From Microbacterium album (lineage in GTDB: Bacteria > Actinomycetota > Actinomycetes > Actinomycetales > Microbacteriaceae): a stretch of DNA of 64,000 nt. The translations under genes were made by a program, and so were the position numbers. Location: contig NZ_BMJY01000005.1 of NCBI RefSeq assembly GCF_014643695.1, positions 62,001 through 126,000 of the forward strand. Direction: 5' to 3'. The notes beneath the pieces are model-generated. The model was given only the letters and a program-made list of their open reading frames with translations. It did no database searches and had not been told where the DNA came from. Below are positions 16,704 through 26,177 of this stretch, in pieces; within the stretch, counting starts at the first letter, position 1, and each line of letters starts with the position of its first letter.

Positions 16704-18107
16704 TCAGCGAGCGGCCAGCAGCGACGTGATGGGCGTGAGGTCGTCCAGGTCCTCGACGCGCTCCACCGCGGCGATCAGCTCGTCTCCGACGCGCTCCTCG
16801 CGCCCGGCGAACTCGATGTTGCGCCGGAACTTGTCGCGCACGGCGGCGTCGCTCAGCGGGTTGCGGTAGATGTCGCCGAGCGGGTCCTCGACACGCTGGT
16901 GCAGCCGCCGGCCGTCTCTCGTGAGCACCACGGCCTCGGCCGTCTGGTACTCGTCCGGCGGCAGGCTGTCGACCAGCTCGACCCGCTCGAGCAGCTCGCG
17001 CACGTCGGGGCGTGCCATGTAGGCGACGTCCAGGTGCTCGGGGCGCACGGTTCCCTCGATGAGTCCGACCGCGACGTTGTACGGGATGCTGAACAGCCCG
17101 TCCACCTCCGAGCGCGGGTCGTCCGCGAAACGCTGCCCGGTGAAGCCGCGCTTGGTCGTGGGGGTGACGTGGATCTCCACGCGCTCGATGTCGTCCGGCG
17201 TCAGGCCGTGTCCCGAGCGCAGGCGCAGCACGGCGTCGAGGGCCGGGTGCGCCGCGCGGCACGAGGCCCAGGGCTTGATGATCATGTCCGCGTAGAAGCT
17301 GCGACCGAGGCCTTCCAGCAGGGCCTCGGGGCGCGGCGCCGGGCTGAAGAGGCGGAAGAACCCGAACGCCGCCCCGAGCGCGTCGTCCAGCCCGCCGAAG
17401 CCGCACTTCGCCAGGTCGGCGGCGACGATCGCGTTGCGCGCGGCGAGCGACTGCGGCAGCTTGAACGAGTCGGCCTTGTCGAAGAGGTTCTGCACGGTCC
17501 CCGCCATCTGGTTGAGCGCGTGACCCAGGGCGTCCCGGTACTGCCGTTGCGTGAAGCCCTCGAGCCGGCCCACGATCGCCGCGCCGCCCATGACGTTGAC
17601 GGTCCCGGTGTTGTCGCCGCCGCTGGCGGTGTGGAAGCCCGAGGCGACCGCCAGGCGCGACGCGAGATCCTCGCCGAGGATCAGCGCCTCGAGGAACGCG
17701 GTGCCGTCGCGCCCTGCCCGCTCCGCCGCGGCGAGCGCGACCGGAACCGTGGTGCCGCTGATGTGGGCTGCGACCATGCTCGCGTCGGCGGCCTCGGCAC
17801 CGACCGCCTCGAAGTCGTAGGAGCGCATGGCCATGGCGTTCAGCAGCGCGGCATGCGGCGCCGGCAGCCTCTCCTCCACGCCGGCGGCCGTCGCCTCCGG
17901 TCGCCCGCCGTAGCCGGCGAACGCGGCGCGGGCCGCGGCGTTTCCGGTGGCGTGCACGCCCGCGAGCACGTTGCCGAGGCTGTCGATCAGACGCTGCTTC
18001 GCGCGGGCGATCGCCGCCTCGGGCATGTCCCGCAGCCCCGTGCCCTCGAGGTGCTCGGCGATGGCGCCGGCATAGTCGACGGCCCTCTCGGCGACGCGAT
18101 CCACCAT
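16704..18107 (-). CDS. MmgE/PrpD family protein (cluster A)
   Basis: The 467-residue length is normal. Family marks include RLIDSLGNVLAGV near the N-terminus, LGHALNQMAGTVQNLFDKAD, and FYADMIIKPWASCRAAHPALDA in the lid domain. Known members are 2-methylcitrate dehydratase, cis-aconitate decarboxylase and iminodisuccinate epimerase, so it likely acts on a polycarboxylate-like intermediate by hydration, dehydration or epimerisation. The start is ATG 18107 with GAAAGGGG upstream. It is the first gene of the long minus-strand operon. Confidence 0.85.
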   Translation of the reverse strand: MVDRVAERAVDYAGAIAEHLEGTGLRDMPEAAIARAKQRLIDSLGNVLAGVHATGNAAARAAFAGYGGRPEATAAGVEERLPAPHAALLNAMAMRSYDFEAVGAEAADASMVAAHISGTTVPVALAAAERAGRDGTAFLEALILGEDLASRLAVASGFHTASGGDNTGTVNVMGGAAIVGRLEGFTQRQYRDALGHALNQMAGTVQNLFDKADSFKLPQSLAARNAIVAADLAKCGFGGLDDALGAAFGFFRLFSPAPRPEALLEGLGRSFYADMIIKPWASCRAAHPALDAVLRLRSGHGLTPDDIERVEIHVTPTTKRGFTGQRFADDPRSEVDGLFSIPYNVAVGLIEGTVRPEHLDVAYMARPDVRELLERVELVDSLPPDEYQTAEAVVLTRDGRRLHQRVEDPLGDIYRNPLSDAAVRDKFRRNIEFAGREERVGDELIAAVERVEDLDDLTPITSLLAAR

Positions 18108-18553
18108 GGATACCCCTTTCCACTCGTCCCGCGACTTCTTCGCCGCGGGTCGCCGGGGCCCTCGTCGGCCCCGCTCGCCCCAGCGTGACACCGGGCAGTA
18201 AATCTGCAAAGAGGCGGTTTTTGACGGTATTACATCGGAAAATCCGAGTTACTCCGAGTCGGCCGGCCGCGAGGAGGACGCTGAGGTTGCGCGCGCCGGC
18301 CCCGATTCCGCGAGGGATCACCGTCGAACCGAGATATCGGATCCATGACAGATTGAGGTAAGCCCTCCTGCCGCGTTGGTGACGAGGGTCCCCCTATGCG
18401 GGACGCTCTGTTGCCGTACCGGCGCCCATTCACCAGATTGTGAGACGCGCAGCTGCGTCGTGACACGGTCACGTCACGTCGTGGCGAGGGGTCGCAGCCG
18501 AGGCTGATCGTCAGCCGACGGTGACCAGGAGCAGTGATGGCAAAGGAGCTACT
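18108..18553. other. Divergent intergenic region between clusters A and C
   Basis: I see no gene here. It must hold the promoters of the MmgE/PrpD operon (minus) and the ABC operon (plus). Small symmetric elements such as CGGAAAATCCG and GTATTAC near 18220-18250 could be regulator sites. A clean ribosome-binding site AAAGGAG (18542-18548) marks the GTG start at 18554. Confidence 0.4.
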
Positions 18554-19678
18554 GTGAACACTTCCCAGAGGGTCGCCGCGGGAGTCGCGGGGGCGATCGC
18601 CGCCCTCGCGCTGGCCGCATGCAGCGCCGAGCCGACGCCGGCCGGGTCCGGCATCGAGCCGACCGGAGAGATGGCCGAGCTGATCAGCGCGGCCCAGGCC
18701 GAGGGCGAGCTCACCTTCTACGGCGACGCGAACGAGACCACTCTCCAGCAGTGGACCCAGGCGTTCACCCAGGAGTACGGCATCGCCGTGAACATCCTGC
18801 GCCTGCCGGGCAGCGAGCTGAACCAGCGTTTCCTGCAGGAGCAGTCGGCTGGACAGCACCAGGCGGACATCTTCGCGATCGCGGACCGCGTATCGATCGA
18901 GACCGCCGTCGAGCAGGGAATGATCGCCGAGTACACGCCGGAGCACGGCGACCAGTACCCGGAGGACCAGAAGATGGAGGGCTACTTCTATCCGGTGCAG
19001 AACGGCTACTTCCAGACCATCGCCTACAATCCGACGCTGCTGAGCGAGGACGAGATCGCCAGGATCCAGGCCGATCCGGTCGCAGCGGCGGGCGACCCCG
19101 CGTTCTCGGGGCGCGTGGGCGTGAACATGCCGCAGTCGTCGCAGCAGATCGCCGCGTTCTACTATCGGCTCGCCGAGGGCGACTACGCCGACGAGTACGG
19201 CTGGGAGGCGCTCGAGGCGATCGCCTCGAACGACCCGCTGTTCTACAGCTCGGCGACGCTCGTCCAGAACCTGATCGCGGGCGAGTACTCGATCGGCTTC
19301 GGCATCACAGACTCGCTGGCCTTCTCGTTCGCCATGCAGGGCGCGCCGATCGAGTTCGTCTATCCCGAGTCGACTGTGGGTGGCTACTTCGCCACGAGCG
19401 TGGTCGAGACCGCGCCGCACCCCAACGCCGCTCGCCTTTTCATGGAGTGGGCCACGACCCCAGAGGCGAACGCCCTCTACACGGAGATCACGCAGACGAT
19501 CCCTGCCAACACCGAAGTGGAGGACTCCCGCGAGATCCTCGACGTGGCGTGGTACAGCCAGCCCGACGTGTCCGACGTCTGGTTCGACTTCATCCGCGAC
19601 GAGGCGTTCCTGGAGGCGTCGTCGGCCGACGGCGACTTCCTCCCCCGCTGGAACCAGGTCTTCGGGTACTCCGGATGA
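18554..19678 (+). CDS. Ferric/polyamine-type ABC substrate-binding lipoprotein
   Basis: The 374-residue protein has a lipobox LAAC (Cys23). The mature part resembles the ferric-iron/spermidine/thiamine-type binding proteins (EGELTFYGDANE, QNGYFQTIAYNPTLL, FMEWATTPEANALY). Members of this class bind iron, thiamine, phosphonates, polyamines or sugar acids. Its neighbours are enolase-superfamily dehydratases, so a sugar-acid ligand is plausible but not shown. GTG 18554 is chosen for its strong ribosome-binding site; the upstream frame adds no signal-peptide sequence. Confidence 0.85.
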   Translation: MNTSQRVAAGVAGAIAALALAACSAEPTPAGSGIEPTGEMAELISAAQAEGELTFYGDANETTLQQWTQAFTQEYGIAVNILRLPGSELNQRFLQEQSAGQHQADIFAIADRVSIETAVEQGMIAEYTPEHGDQYPEDQKMEGYFYPVQNGYFQTIAYNPTLLSEDEIARIQADPVAAAGDPAFSGRVGVNMPQSSQQIAAFYYRLAEGDYADEYGWEALEAIASNDPLFYSSATLVQNLIAGEYSIGFGITDSLAFSFAMQGAPIEFVYPESTVGGYFATSVVETAPHPNAARLFMEWATTPEANALYTEITQTIPANTEVEDSREILDVAWYSQPDVSDVWFDFIRDEAFLEASSADGDFLPRWNQVFGYSG

Positions 19679-21450
19679 CCCTGCAAGAGACGATCGGTCT
19701 GCGGACCGGCGAGACGGGTGGCACCGAGACGGAGGCCGTCGCGGTGCCACCCACCGGCCGAGGTCGCGGCGGCCGTCGCTACCCTTCCGCCCTCGCGATC
19801 GTCCTCCTTCTCCTGCTGCTGGGCCTGGTCGCCGGCCCGGTGCTGATGGTGTTCGTGGGAGCGGTTCAGAGCAGCGCTCCCGGGCTGCCGAACAACACGT
19901 TCTCGCTGGACGCCGTCTACCGGGTGTACGTCAGCGGCGAGTACTACGGCTCGCTGATCGGCACACTCGTCATGGCGGTGAGCGTCGCATCGCTCGCGGT
20001 CGTCATTGGCGCCGTCGCGGCGTGGTTCCTGACGCGCGTGCGCGTGCCGCTGCGCAAGGTGTGGGAGTTCGGCCTCATCCTGCCGCTCTTCCTGTCGCCG
20101 TTCGTCGGCGCCCTCGCCTGGATGCTGCTGGCGGCGCCGAACTCGGGCATCATCAACGTCAACCTGCGCTGGATGCTGAACACCGATGCGACGTTTGTGA
20201 ACGTGATGTCCATGCCGGGCGTCGTGTTCGTGATGCTGCTGTTCTACGTGCCGTACGCGTACCTGTTCATCTCGTCGGCCCTGAAGAACATGGACCCCTC
20301 GCTCGAGGAGGCCAGCTACATGAACGGGCACGGTACGTTCCAGACAGCACTGAAGGTGACCCTGCCGATCATGCGGCCGGCGATCGTGGCCTCGTTCTTC
20401 TTCGTCGCGGTGCTCGCCACCGGCGTCTTCGTGATCCCCGCCGTGCTCGGCATGAACGCCTCGTTCTCGCCGCTCGCGGTCGAGGTCTACCGCGCCGTTA
20501 CCGTGTTCCCGTCGCGCCCGCCCGTGGGCGCGGCGCTCGGCACGCTGCTGTTCTGGTTCACGCTGATCGGCGTGTTCCTGTACCGACGGTCGGTGCGCAA
20601 CGCCAACCGGTTCGTGACGGTCGGCGCGCGGGGCACACGTCCGCGGCCGGTCAAGATGCCGATCGGGCGTTGGATCGCCGCCGGTGGGTTCGGGCTCTAC
20701 ACGCTGCTCGCGGCCGTGCTGCCCTATGCCGTGCTGATCGTCATGTCGCTATCACCGTTCGCCATCACGGACTTCCGCCGGATGACGTTCTCGTTCGCCG
20801 GGATCACCGAGGTGTGGAACCGCGCCGACACCGCGACCGCATTCGGCAACACGCTGCTGCTGGGCCTGTTCGTCCCCACGGTCACCGTGCTCATCGGCCT
20901 CGGCATCTCATATGTGGTGGTGCGCGAGCGCGGGCGGATGGGCGCGATCATCGACTACCTCGCGACCTTCCCGATCGCGGTGCCGGGCATCGTCTTCGCG
21001 ACGGGTCTGCTCTGGATGTACGTTCGCTCGCCGATCTACGCGACCATCATCGTCGTGGCGATCGCGCTCATCGGCGCCTATCTGCCGCAGGCGGCGCGTT
21101 TCGGCAGCGCCGGCCTCATCCAGATCGACAAGTCGCTCGAAGAAGCGGCCAGAATGAACGGGGCAGGCAAGCTCCGGACGATCACGACGGTCACGTTCCC
21201 CCTGCTCCGACCCTCACTGCTGTCGGCCTGGACGCTTCTGTTCGTCTTCGCCACGCGGGAGGTCAACGAGGCCGTGATCCTCTCCGGCCCGAAGTCGCGG
21301 CCGTTGTCTGTGCTCGCGTGGAACTACGTGGAGCAGGGCTCCATCCGGAACGCGGCCGTCGTCGGGCTCTTCCTCACCCTTGTGATGGCCGTGGGCATCC
21401 TCTTCGCCCGCTTCGCGCTACGTGCGCGGCTCGACTCCTCCAACCTCTAG
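19675..21450 (+). CDS. Double-length ABC importer permease, FbpB/ThiP type
   Basis: The 591-residue membrane protein carries two tandem permease domains, each with about six helices and an EAA loop (NMDPSLEEASYMNGHGTFQT and IDKSLEEAARMNGAGK). The two halves form the whole channel from one chain, as in ferric and thiamine importers. Its ATG overlaps the lipoprotein stop by 4 nt. The cytoplasmic N-terminus of about 35 residues is unusually long and polar. Confidence 0.9.
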   Translation: MTLQETIGLRTGETGGTETEAVAVPPTGRGRGGRRYPSALAIVLLLLLLGLVAGPVLMVFVGAVQSSAPGLPNNTFSLDAVYRVYVSGEYYGSLIGTLVMAVSVASLAVVIGAVAAWFLTRVRVPLRKVWEFGLILPLFLSPFVGALAWMLLAAPNSGIINVNLRWMLNTDATFVNVMSMPGVVFVMLLFYVPYAYLFISSALKNMDPSLEEASYMNGHGTFQTALKVTLPIMRPAIVASFFFVAVLATGVFVIPAVLGMNASFSPLAVEVYRAVTVFPSRPPVGAALGTLLFWFTLIGVFLYRRSVRNANRFVTVGARGTRPRPVKMPIGRWIAAGGFGLYTLLAAVLPYAVLIVMSLSPFAITDFRRMTFSFAGITEVWNRADTATAFGNTLLLGLFVPTVTVLIGLGISYVVVRERGRMGAIIDYLATFPIAVPGIVFATGLLWMYVRSPIYATIIVVAIALIGAYLPQAARFGSAGLIQIDKSLEEAARMNGAGKLRTITTVTFPLLRPSLLSAWTLLFVFATREVNEAVILSGPKSRPLSVLAWNYVEQGSIRNAAVVGLFLTLVMAVGILFARFALRARLDSSNL

Positions 21451-21474
21451 AACCCGACTCGAAGGAACACAGAC

Positions 21475-22587
21475 GTGAGCCAGATCACCGAGCAGGCGCC
21501 CCCGGCGAGCGCCAGTCGCACCGCCCACCGCGGCGCCGCGTTGGAGGTCCGCGACCTCCGCATCAAGTACGGCGAGGTCGAGGCCGTGAAGGGCATCTCG
21601 TTCTCCATCCAGCCGGGCGAGTTCTTGACCCTGCTGGGGCCGTCGGGGTGCGGCAAGACGACCACGCTTCGCTGCATCGCCGGTCTCGAGTCCCCGTCCG
21701 GGGGCCAGGTTGTTCTCGACGGGAAGACCATCGCGTCCGCGGAACGGGAGACGCCCCCCGACAAGCGCGGCATCAACATGGTCTTCCAGTCGTACGCAGT
21801 ATGGCCCCATATGACGGTCGAGAAGAACGTCGGCTATGGACTCAAGGGCGTGGATCGCAAGGAGGCCTCTACGCGCGTCTCCGAGGTGCTCGACCTCGTC
21901 GGCCTCGGCCCGTTCGCCAAGCGATATGGCACCGAGCTTTCCGGCGGTCAGCAGCAACGCGTCGCGCTGGCCCGCGCGATCGTGACCCGTCCGAAGATCC
22001 TGCTGTTCGACGAGCCTCTGTCGAACCTCGACGCCGGCCTGCGCGAGCAGATGCGCGTGGAGCTGCTCGAGCTGCAGCGCACGGTCGGCATCACGTCGGT
22101 CTACGTCACGCACGACCAGACCGAGGCCATGTCGATGTCCGATCGAGTGGTGCTCATGCGTGAGGGCCTCATCGAGCAGCTCGACGTTCCGCGCGAAATC
22201 TACCGCCGCCCCGCGACGGAGTTCGCGGCGAACTTCATCGGGCGCGCAAACCTCATCCGCGCGAGCCTGGGCGCCGACGCCATCTCCGCGACGCGGGATG
22301 GCGTGACCATCGTGTCCGACGAGCCCTACGCGGGACCCGGGACGGACGTCACGGCGATCTTCCGCGCCGAGAACGTCCGCGTCGGGGACGCGGCCGCGGG
22401 GCTCGAGAACCGCTGGACGGCGACCGTCGAGCGCATCTCGTTCCTCGGGCGCCATCTCGACGTAGCCCTCACCATGCCCACCGGCACCATCCGCGCCGAG
22501 CTGCCCATCGACACGCGGCTCGCCGTGGGCGCACAGGTCACGGCAGGCGTCCGGGCGCGCGACGTCCACTTCGTGCCGGGGGCCTGA
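21475..22587 (+). CDS. ABC importer ATPase, PotA/FbpC type with TOBE domain
   Basis: The product is 370 residues. Walker A is GPSGCGKTT, the signature LSGGQQQR, Walker B ILLFDEP, followed by LSNLDA and the H-loop in VTHDQ. The C-terminal third is a TOBE regulatory domain (FAANFIGRANLIRA). It starts at GTG 21475, 24 nt after the permease stop, and completes the importer. Confidence 0.92.
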   Translation: MSQITEQAPPASASRTAHRGAALEVRDLRIKYGEVEAVKGISFSIQPGEFLTLLGPSGCGKTTTLRCIAGLESPSGGQVVLDGKTIASAERETPPDKRGINMVFQSYAVWPHMTVEKNVGYGLKGVDRKEASTRVSEVLDLVGLGPFAKRYGTELSGGQQQRVALARAIVTRPKILLFDEPLSNLDAGLREQMRVELLELQRTVGITSVYVTHDQTEAMSMSDRVVLMREGLIEQLDVPREIYRRPATEFAANFIGRANLIRASLGADAISATRDGVTIVSDEPYAGPGTDVTAIFRAENVRVGDAAAGLENRWTATVERISFLGRHLDVALTMPTGTIRAELPIDTRLAVGAQVTAGVRARDVHFVPGA

Positions 22588-22588
22588 C

Positions 22589-23776
22589 GTGCCCGCCGTC
22601 AGGATCACCGCCGCGGAGACGTTGCACGCCGCCGCCGGCACGCGCGTGTGGGCGTTCCTCAAGCTCACGACCGACGCCGGCATCACCGGATGGGCCGAGT
22701 TCACGGACGGCGGGTACTCCTCGCGCGGCACGCATCAGGTGATCGAGCGCCTGGCGAAGCTGGTCGTCGGCCAGGACGCGATGAACACCAACCGGCTGGA
22801 AGCGATCCTCCACTCCGCGACGCACGAGGCGGAGGAGGGACTGAACCGCCGGGCGGCAGCGGCGATCCTCAACGCGAGCCTCGACATCCGGGCGCGGGCG
22901 CTCGACCTGCGCGTGGCGGACCTGCTCGGCGGCGTGCTGCGCGACCGGCTCCCGCTGTACTGGTCGCACTGCGGCCTCGGACGGGTGCGAATGTCGCAAG
23001 CCGGCGTGCATCCACCGATTCGCTCGTTGGAGGACATCACCGCCCTGGGAACCGAGGTCCGCGAGCGTGGCTTCCGAGCCCTGAAGACCAACGTGATCCT
23101 GTTCGAGGACGGCGCCGCAACGCTCTACCTGCCGCTGTGGAGCGGCGAGGGCGAGACCTCGCTCGAGCTGACGCGCCCCACGATCGAGGGACTCGTCGAC
23201 CTGATCGAGGCGTTCCACGCCGGCACTGGCGACGGCGTGGACCTTCTGCTCGACACGGTCTGGTGCGTCAAGGGTGAGGCGATCGCACGGCTGGCCCGGC
23301 GCCTGGCGCAGACGCCGCTGTCCTGGCTCGAGTCCGACACGCACGATCCCGAGGCGCTGGTCGCCGCGCGCGGGAATGGGCAGCTGCGCATCGTGTCGGG
23401 CGAGGCGCTCTCTGGCGTGCGGGAGTACCGCCGCTTCTTCGAGCGACGCGCGATGGACCTCGTGAAGGTCGACATCGCGTGGAACGGGCTGCCGGAGTCC
23501 AAGCGCGTCGCGGACCTCGCGGCGTCGTACGACCTCAATGTGTCGCCGCACAACCCGATGAGCCACCTGATGACACACATGAGCGCGCAGTTCGGTGCCG
23601 CGCTGGCGAACTTCTCGATCCTGGAGATCGACGTCGATGGTGTGCCGTGGCGCGACGAGCTCACGACACCTCCGATCATCGAGAACGGCGAGATGGTGCT
23701 CCCGGACGCGCCCGGCTGGGGCTGCGACGTCAACGAAGACGCGATCCGCGCCCACCCGCCGACGTGGGAGGTGTGA
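22589..23776 (+). CDS. MR/MLE enolase-superfamily enzyme 1
   Basis: The 395-residue enzyme has the N-terminal capping domain and a beta-barrel. Metal ligands fit the family order: Asp in LLLDTVW, Glu in SWLESDTHD, Glu in VSGEAL, with a histidine base in SPHNPMSH. The lysine motif reads ALKTN, not the standard K-x-K. Such enzymes abstract the proton alpha to a carboxylate, mostly to dehydrate or cycloisomerise sugar acids. It starts 1 nt after the ATPase stop, so it belongs to the transport operon. Confidence 0.82.
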   Translation: MPAVRITAAETLHAAAGTRVWAFLKLTTDAGITGWAEFTDGGYSSRGTHQVIERLAKLVVGQDAMNTNRLEAILHSATHEAEEGLNRRAAAAILNASLDIRARALDLRVADLLGGVLRDRLPLYWSHCGLGRVRMSQAGVHPPIRSLEDITALGTEVRERGFRALKTNVILFEDGAATLYLPLWSGEGETSLELTRPTIEGLVDLIEAFHAGTGDGVDLLLDTVWCVKGEAIARLARRLAQTPLSWLESDTHDPEALVAARGNGQLRIVSGEALSGVREYRRFFERRAMDLVKVDIAWNGLPESKRVADLAASYDLNVSPHNPMSHLMTHMSAQFGAALANFSILEIDVDGVPWRDELTTPPIIENGEMVLPDAPGWGCDVNEDAIRAHPPTWEV

Positions 23777-23777
23777 G

Positions 23778-24917
23778 ATGCGGATCGTCTCGCTGAGCGC
23801 GCGGCCCCACACCTGGCGGTTCGCCGAGCCGCCGCGCGCGATCGGAACGGGTAGCGTCCTCCGACGTGACTTCGTGCTGGTCCGCGTGGAGCTGGACGAC
23901 GGCTCGGTGGGCTATGGAGAGGCGTTCCACGGTCACGCCGGCACCGCTGTGGCCGAAATCGTCAACACGGCCCTGCAGGACGTCGTCGTCGGACGGCTCG
24001 CCTCTGAGACGCTGGCCGTGCGCGAGGAGATCCGCGATCGCTTCGGCGCGAACGGCCTCGGCGGCTTCCTGTATGCGCTCAGCGGCATCGACATCGCGAT
24101 GTGGGACGCGTACGGGAAGTCCGCCGGCCGGGCTGCCTGGCGGCTCGCGGGCGGCAGCCTGACGTCCTTCCCCGCCTACGCGGGGGGCTTCACGCTGGGC
24201 TACTCGACGCCTGACCTGCTTGTGGCGGACCTCGTGGGGCTGCGGGAGCGCGGCTTCCGGGCAGCGAAGGTCCGGGTGGGCGACGGGTACGAGACGGACG
24301 TGGCACGTGTGGAGGCCGCACGCGCCGAGCTCGGGCCGGAGTTCGGGCTCATGACCGACGCGAACCTCGGACTGAAGTACGACACCACAAGGCTGGCCGG
24401 CGCGCTCGGAGCCATCGGCGCCGAGTGGCTCGAGGAGCCCTTCGTGCCGACGCGCCGGGCGGACTACGTCGCGCTCGCGTCACTGCGCCGCGTGCCATTG
24501 GCCGCCGGAGAGAACATCTTCGGCGCCGACGCGTTCGCCGACTGGATCCGCTCCGGCGCGATCCAGGTCGCCCAGCCCGACGTCAGCCGAGTCGGCGGCA
24601 TCACGGAGGCCATCCGCGTCGGCCACGTCGCGCAGGCGATGGGCGTGCGCTTCGTCCCTCACATCTCGCACACGGCGCTGAACCATGCCGCGACGCTCAC
24701 GGCCATGTCTGCTCTCGGTTCGCGCGACTACTTCGAGGCCGATCCCACGGCGGTCAACCCGCTGCGCACGGACGTGATCTCCGGCGGCGTGGTGGTCGCG
24801 GACGGCGACGCGCGGGTGACGGACGCACCGGGCCTCGGCGTCGCTGTCGACGAGGAACGCCTCGCCGCTGACTTCCAGGGAGAGCCTGGCTCACCCTGGC
24901 CGCGGCCCGCCGCCTGA
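23778..24917 (+). CDS. MR/MLE enolase-superfamily enzyme 2
   Basis: The product is 379 residues. The lysine motif is AAKVRVGDG (K-x-R). Metal ligands are Asp in MTDANLG, Glu in WLEEPFVP and Glu in AAGENIFG; the histidine is in FVPHISHTALNH. This set fits the mandelate racemase/D-tartrate or galactonate dehydratase side of the family, but the exact substrate cannot be told. It starts 1 nt after the previous stop and ends the operon at a TTCG hairpin. Confidence 0.85.
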   Translation: MRIVSLSARPHTWRFAEPPRAIGTGSVLRRDFVLVRVELDDGSVGYGEAFHGHAGTAVAEIVNTALQDVVVGRLASETLAVREEIRDRFGANGLGGFLYALSGIDIAMWDAYGKSAGRAAWRLAGGSLTSFPAYAGGFTLGYSTPDLLVADLVGLRERGFRAAKVRVGDGYETDVARVEAARAELGPEFGLMTDANLGLKYDTTRLAGALGAIGAEWLEEPFVPTRRADYVALASLRRVPLAAGENIFGADAFADWIRSGAIQVAQPDVSRVGGITEAIRVGHVAQAMGVRFVPHISHTALNHAATLTAMSALGSRDYFEADPTAVNPLRTDVISGGVVVADGDARVTDAPGLGVAVDEERLAADFQGEPGSPWPRPAA

Positions 24918-24923
24918 TGCCGT

Positions 24924-24937
24924 GGCGGTTCGCCGCC
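24924..24937. terminator. UUCG-loop terminator between convergent genes
   Basis: GGCGG (24924-24928), TTCG, CCGCC (24933-24937). It lies between the stops of MR/MLE enzymes 2 and 3. The stable tetraloop and position fit a bidirectional terminator; there is no T-tract. Confidence 0.5.
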
Positions 24938-24943
24938 GGGGCG

Positions 24944-26116
24944 TCAGGCGAAGACCGCCTCTTCCACCTGGTGCGCCGCGATCCAGTCGCGGTCGAGCGG
25001 AGTGCCGAGACCCGGGCCGTCCGGGACGCCGACCGTGCCGTCAGCATCCACCTCGGTGAGGTCGTCGGCGTAATCGGCGAAGAACGGCGGCGAGGCTCGG
25101 TGGAGACTCGGCGCCACCAGACCCAGCTCGTAGAAGTTGCTGTTGCGGATCGACGCCATCAGGTGTCGGTGGACGGGGCTCGTCGCGTGCAGTTCGACGT
25201 CGACGCCGAGCGCCTCCGCGGCGTGGGCGATCTTCAGCACCCCTGTCACGCCCCCATCGAGCCCGGCATCGGCGCGCATGAAGTCCGTGCCGCCCGCGAG
25301 GATGTTGTCCATGCGGGGCTGCAGGCCGCGGATGTGCTCACCCTGCAGGAACGGTGTCTTCAGGCTCTCCCGCAGCTTCCGGTACGCGAACGCGGAGTTG
25401 CCGCCCTCGATGCCCGGGTCCTCATACCAGTAGAAATTCGCCTCATCCAGCGCCCGGCCGACCGCCAGCACGTCGCCGAAGGTCCGGTACGCACCGGAGG
25501 GATCGAGCATAAGGGCGACGTCAGGGCCCACGGCGTCCCGCACCGCGTGCACGAGCTCGATCTCCCGACGGATGTCGCCATCGTTCCAGCCGTGCAGCTT
25601 GATCGCGCGGTAGCCGAGCGACACGCAGTAGCGCGCGAACTCCGCGTACTTCGCGGGCGTGCCGAGGGGGCCGGTCCCGGCGTCATCGCCGAACAGCGTC
25701 GACGCATAGGCGGGCAGGCGCTTGCGATAGCCGCCCAGCAGCTGCCAGAGCGGCGCACCGTAGACCTTGCCCGCGATGTCCCACAGCGCGCAGTCGAGGG
25801 GGCCGAGGCCGAGCTGGTCGTACTTTCGCCAGACGCGGCGCAGCTCGTTCCAGATCCGCTCGCGCTCGAGCGCGTCCTGGCCGACCATCCAGCCCGCGAC
25901 GGAGCGCAGGTGGTCGGCCGCGTGCCCGTTGATCCCGGTGGTCCAGGTGTACTCGCCGCGCACGCCCTCGTCCGTCATCACCTCGAGGACGAAGCCCGTC
26001 TGCGGCGTACGTCCCCCATCGTAGGCGGTCGGATAGAAGCCGGCCTCTTGGCGACGACCCTCCACCTCCCACTGCACCTTGCGGATGGTGACTGACCGGA
26101 TGAGCTGCGCTGCCAT
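24944..26116 (-). CDS. MR/MLE enolase-superfamily enzyme 3
   Basis: The product is 390 residues. The lysine motif is AIKLHGW (K-x-H). Metal ligands are Asp in MLDPSG, Glu in YWYEDPG and Glu in LQGEHIRG; a histidine lies in DVELHATSP. The K-x-H pattern differs from both plus-strand relatives, so the three enzymes probably act on different isomers or steps. It follows the IclR gene by 61 nt and is likely co-transcribed with it. Confidence 0.83.
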   Translation of the reverse strand: MAAQLIRSVTIRKVQWEVEGRRQEAGFYPTAYDGGRTPQTGFVLEVMTDEGVRGEYTWTTGINGHAADHLRSVAGWMVGQDALERERIWNELRRVWRKYDQLGLGPLDCALWDIAGKVYGAPLWQLLGGYRKRLPAYASTLFGDDAGTGPLGTPAKYAEFARYCVSLGYRAIKLHGWNDGDIRREIELVHAVRDAVGPDVALMLDPSGAYRTFGDVLAVGRALDEANFYWYEDPGIEGGNSAFAYRKLRESLKTPFLQGEHIRGLQPRMDNILAGGTDFMRADAGLDGGVTGVLKIAHAAEALGVDVELHATSPVHRHLMASIRNSNFYELGLVAPSLHRASPPFFADYADDLTEVDADGTVGVPDGPGLGTPLDRDWIAAHQVEEAVFA

Positions 26117-26177
26117 GCGGCCAGCCTGGCCTCGACCGTCCGGTCGGGCAACGCAGCGTCCCGGCTGACGGGGCGGC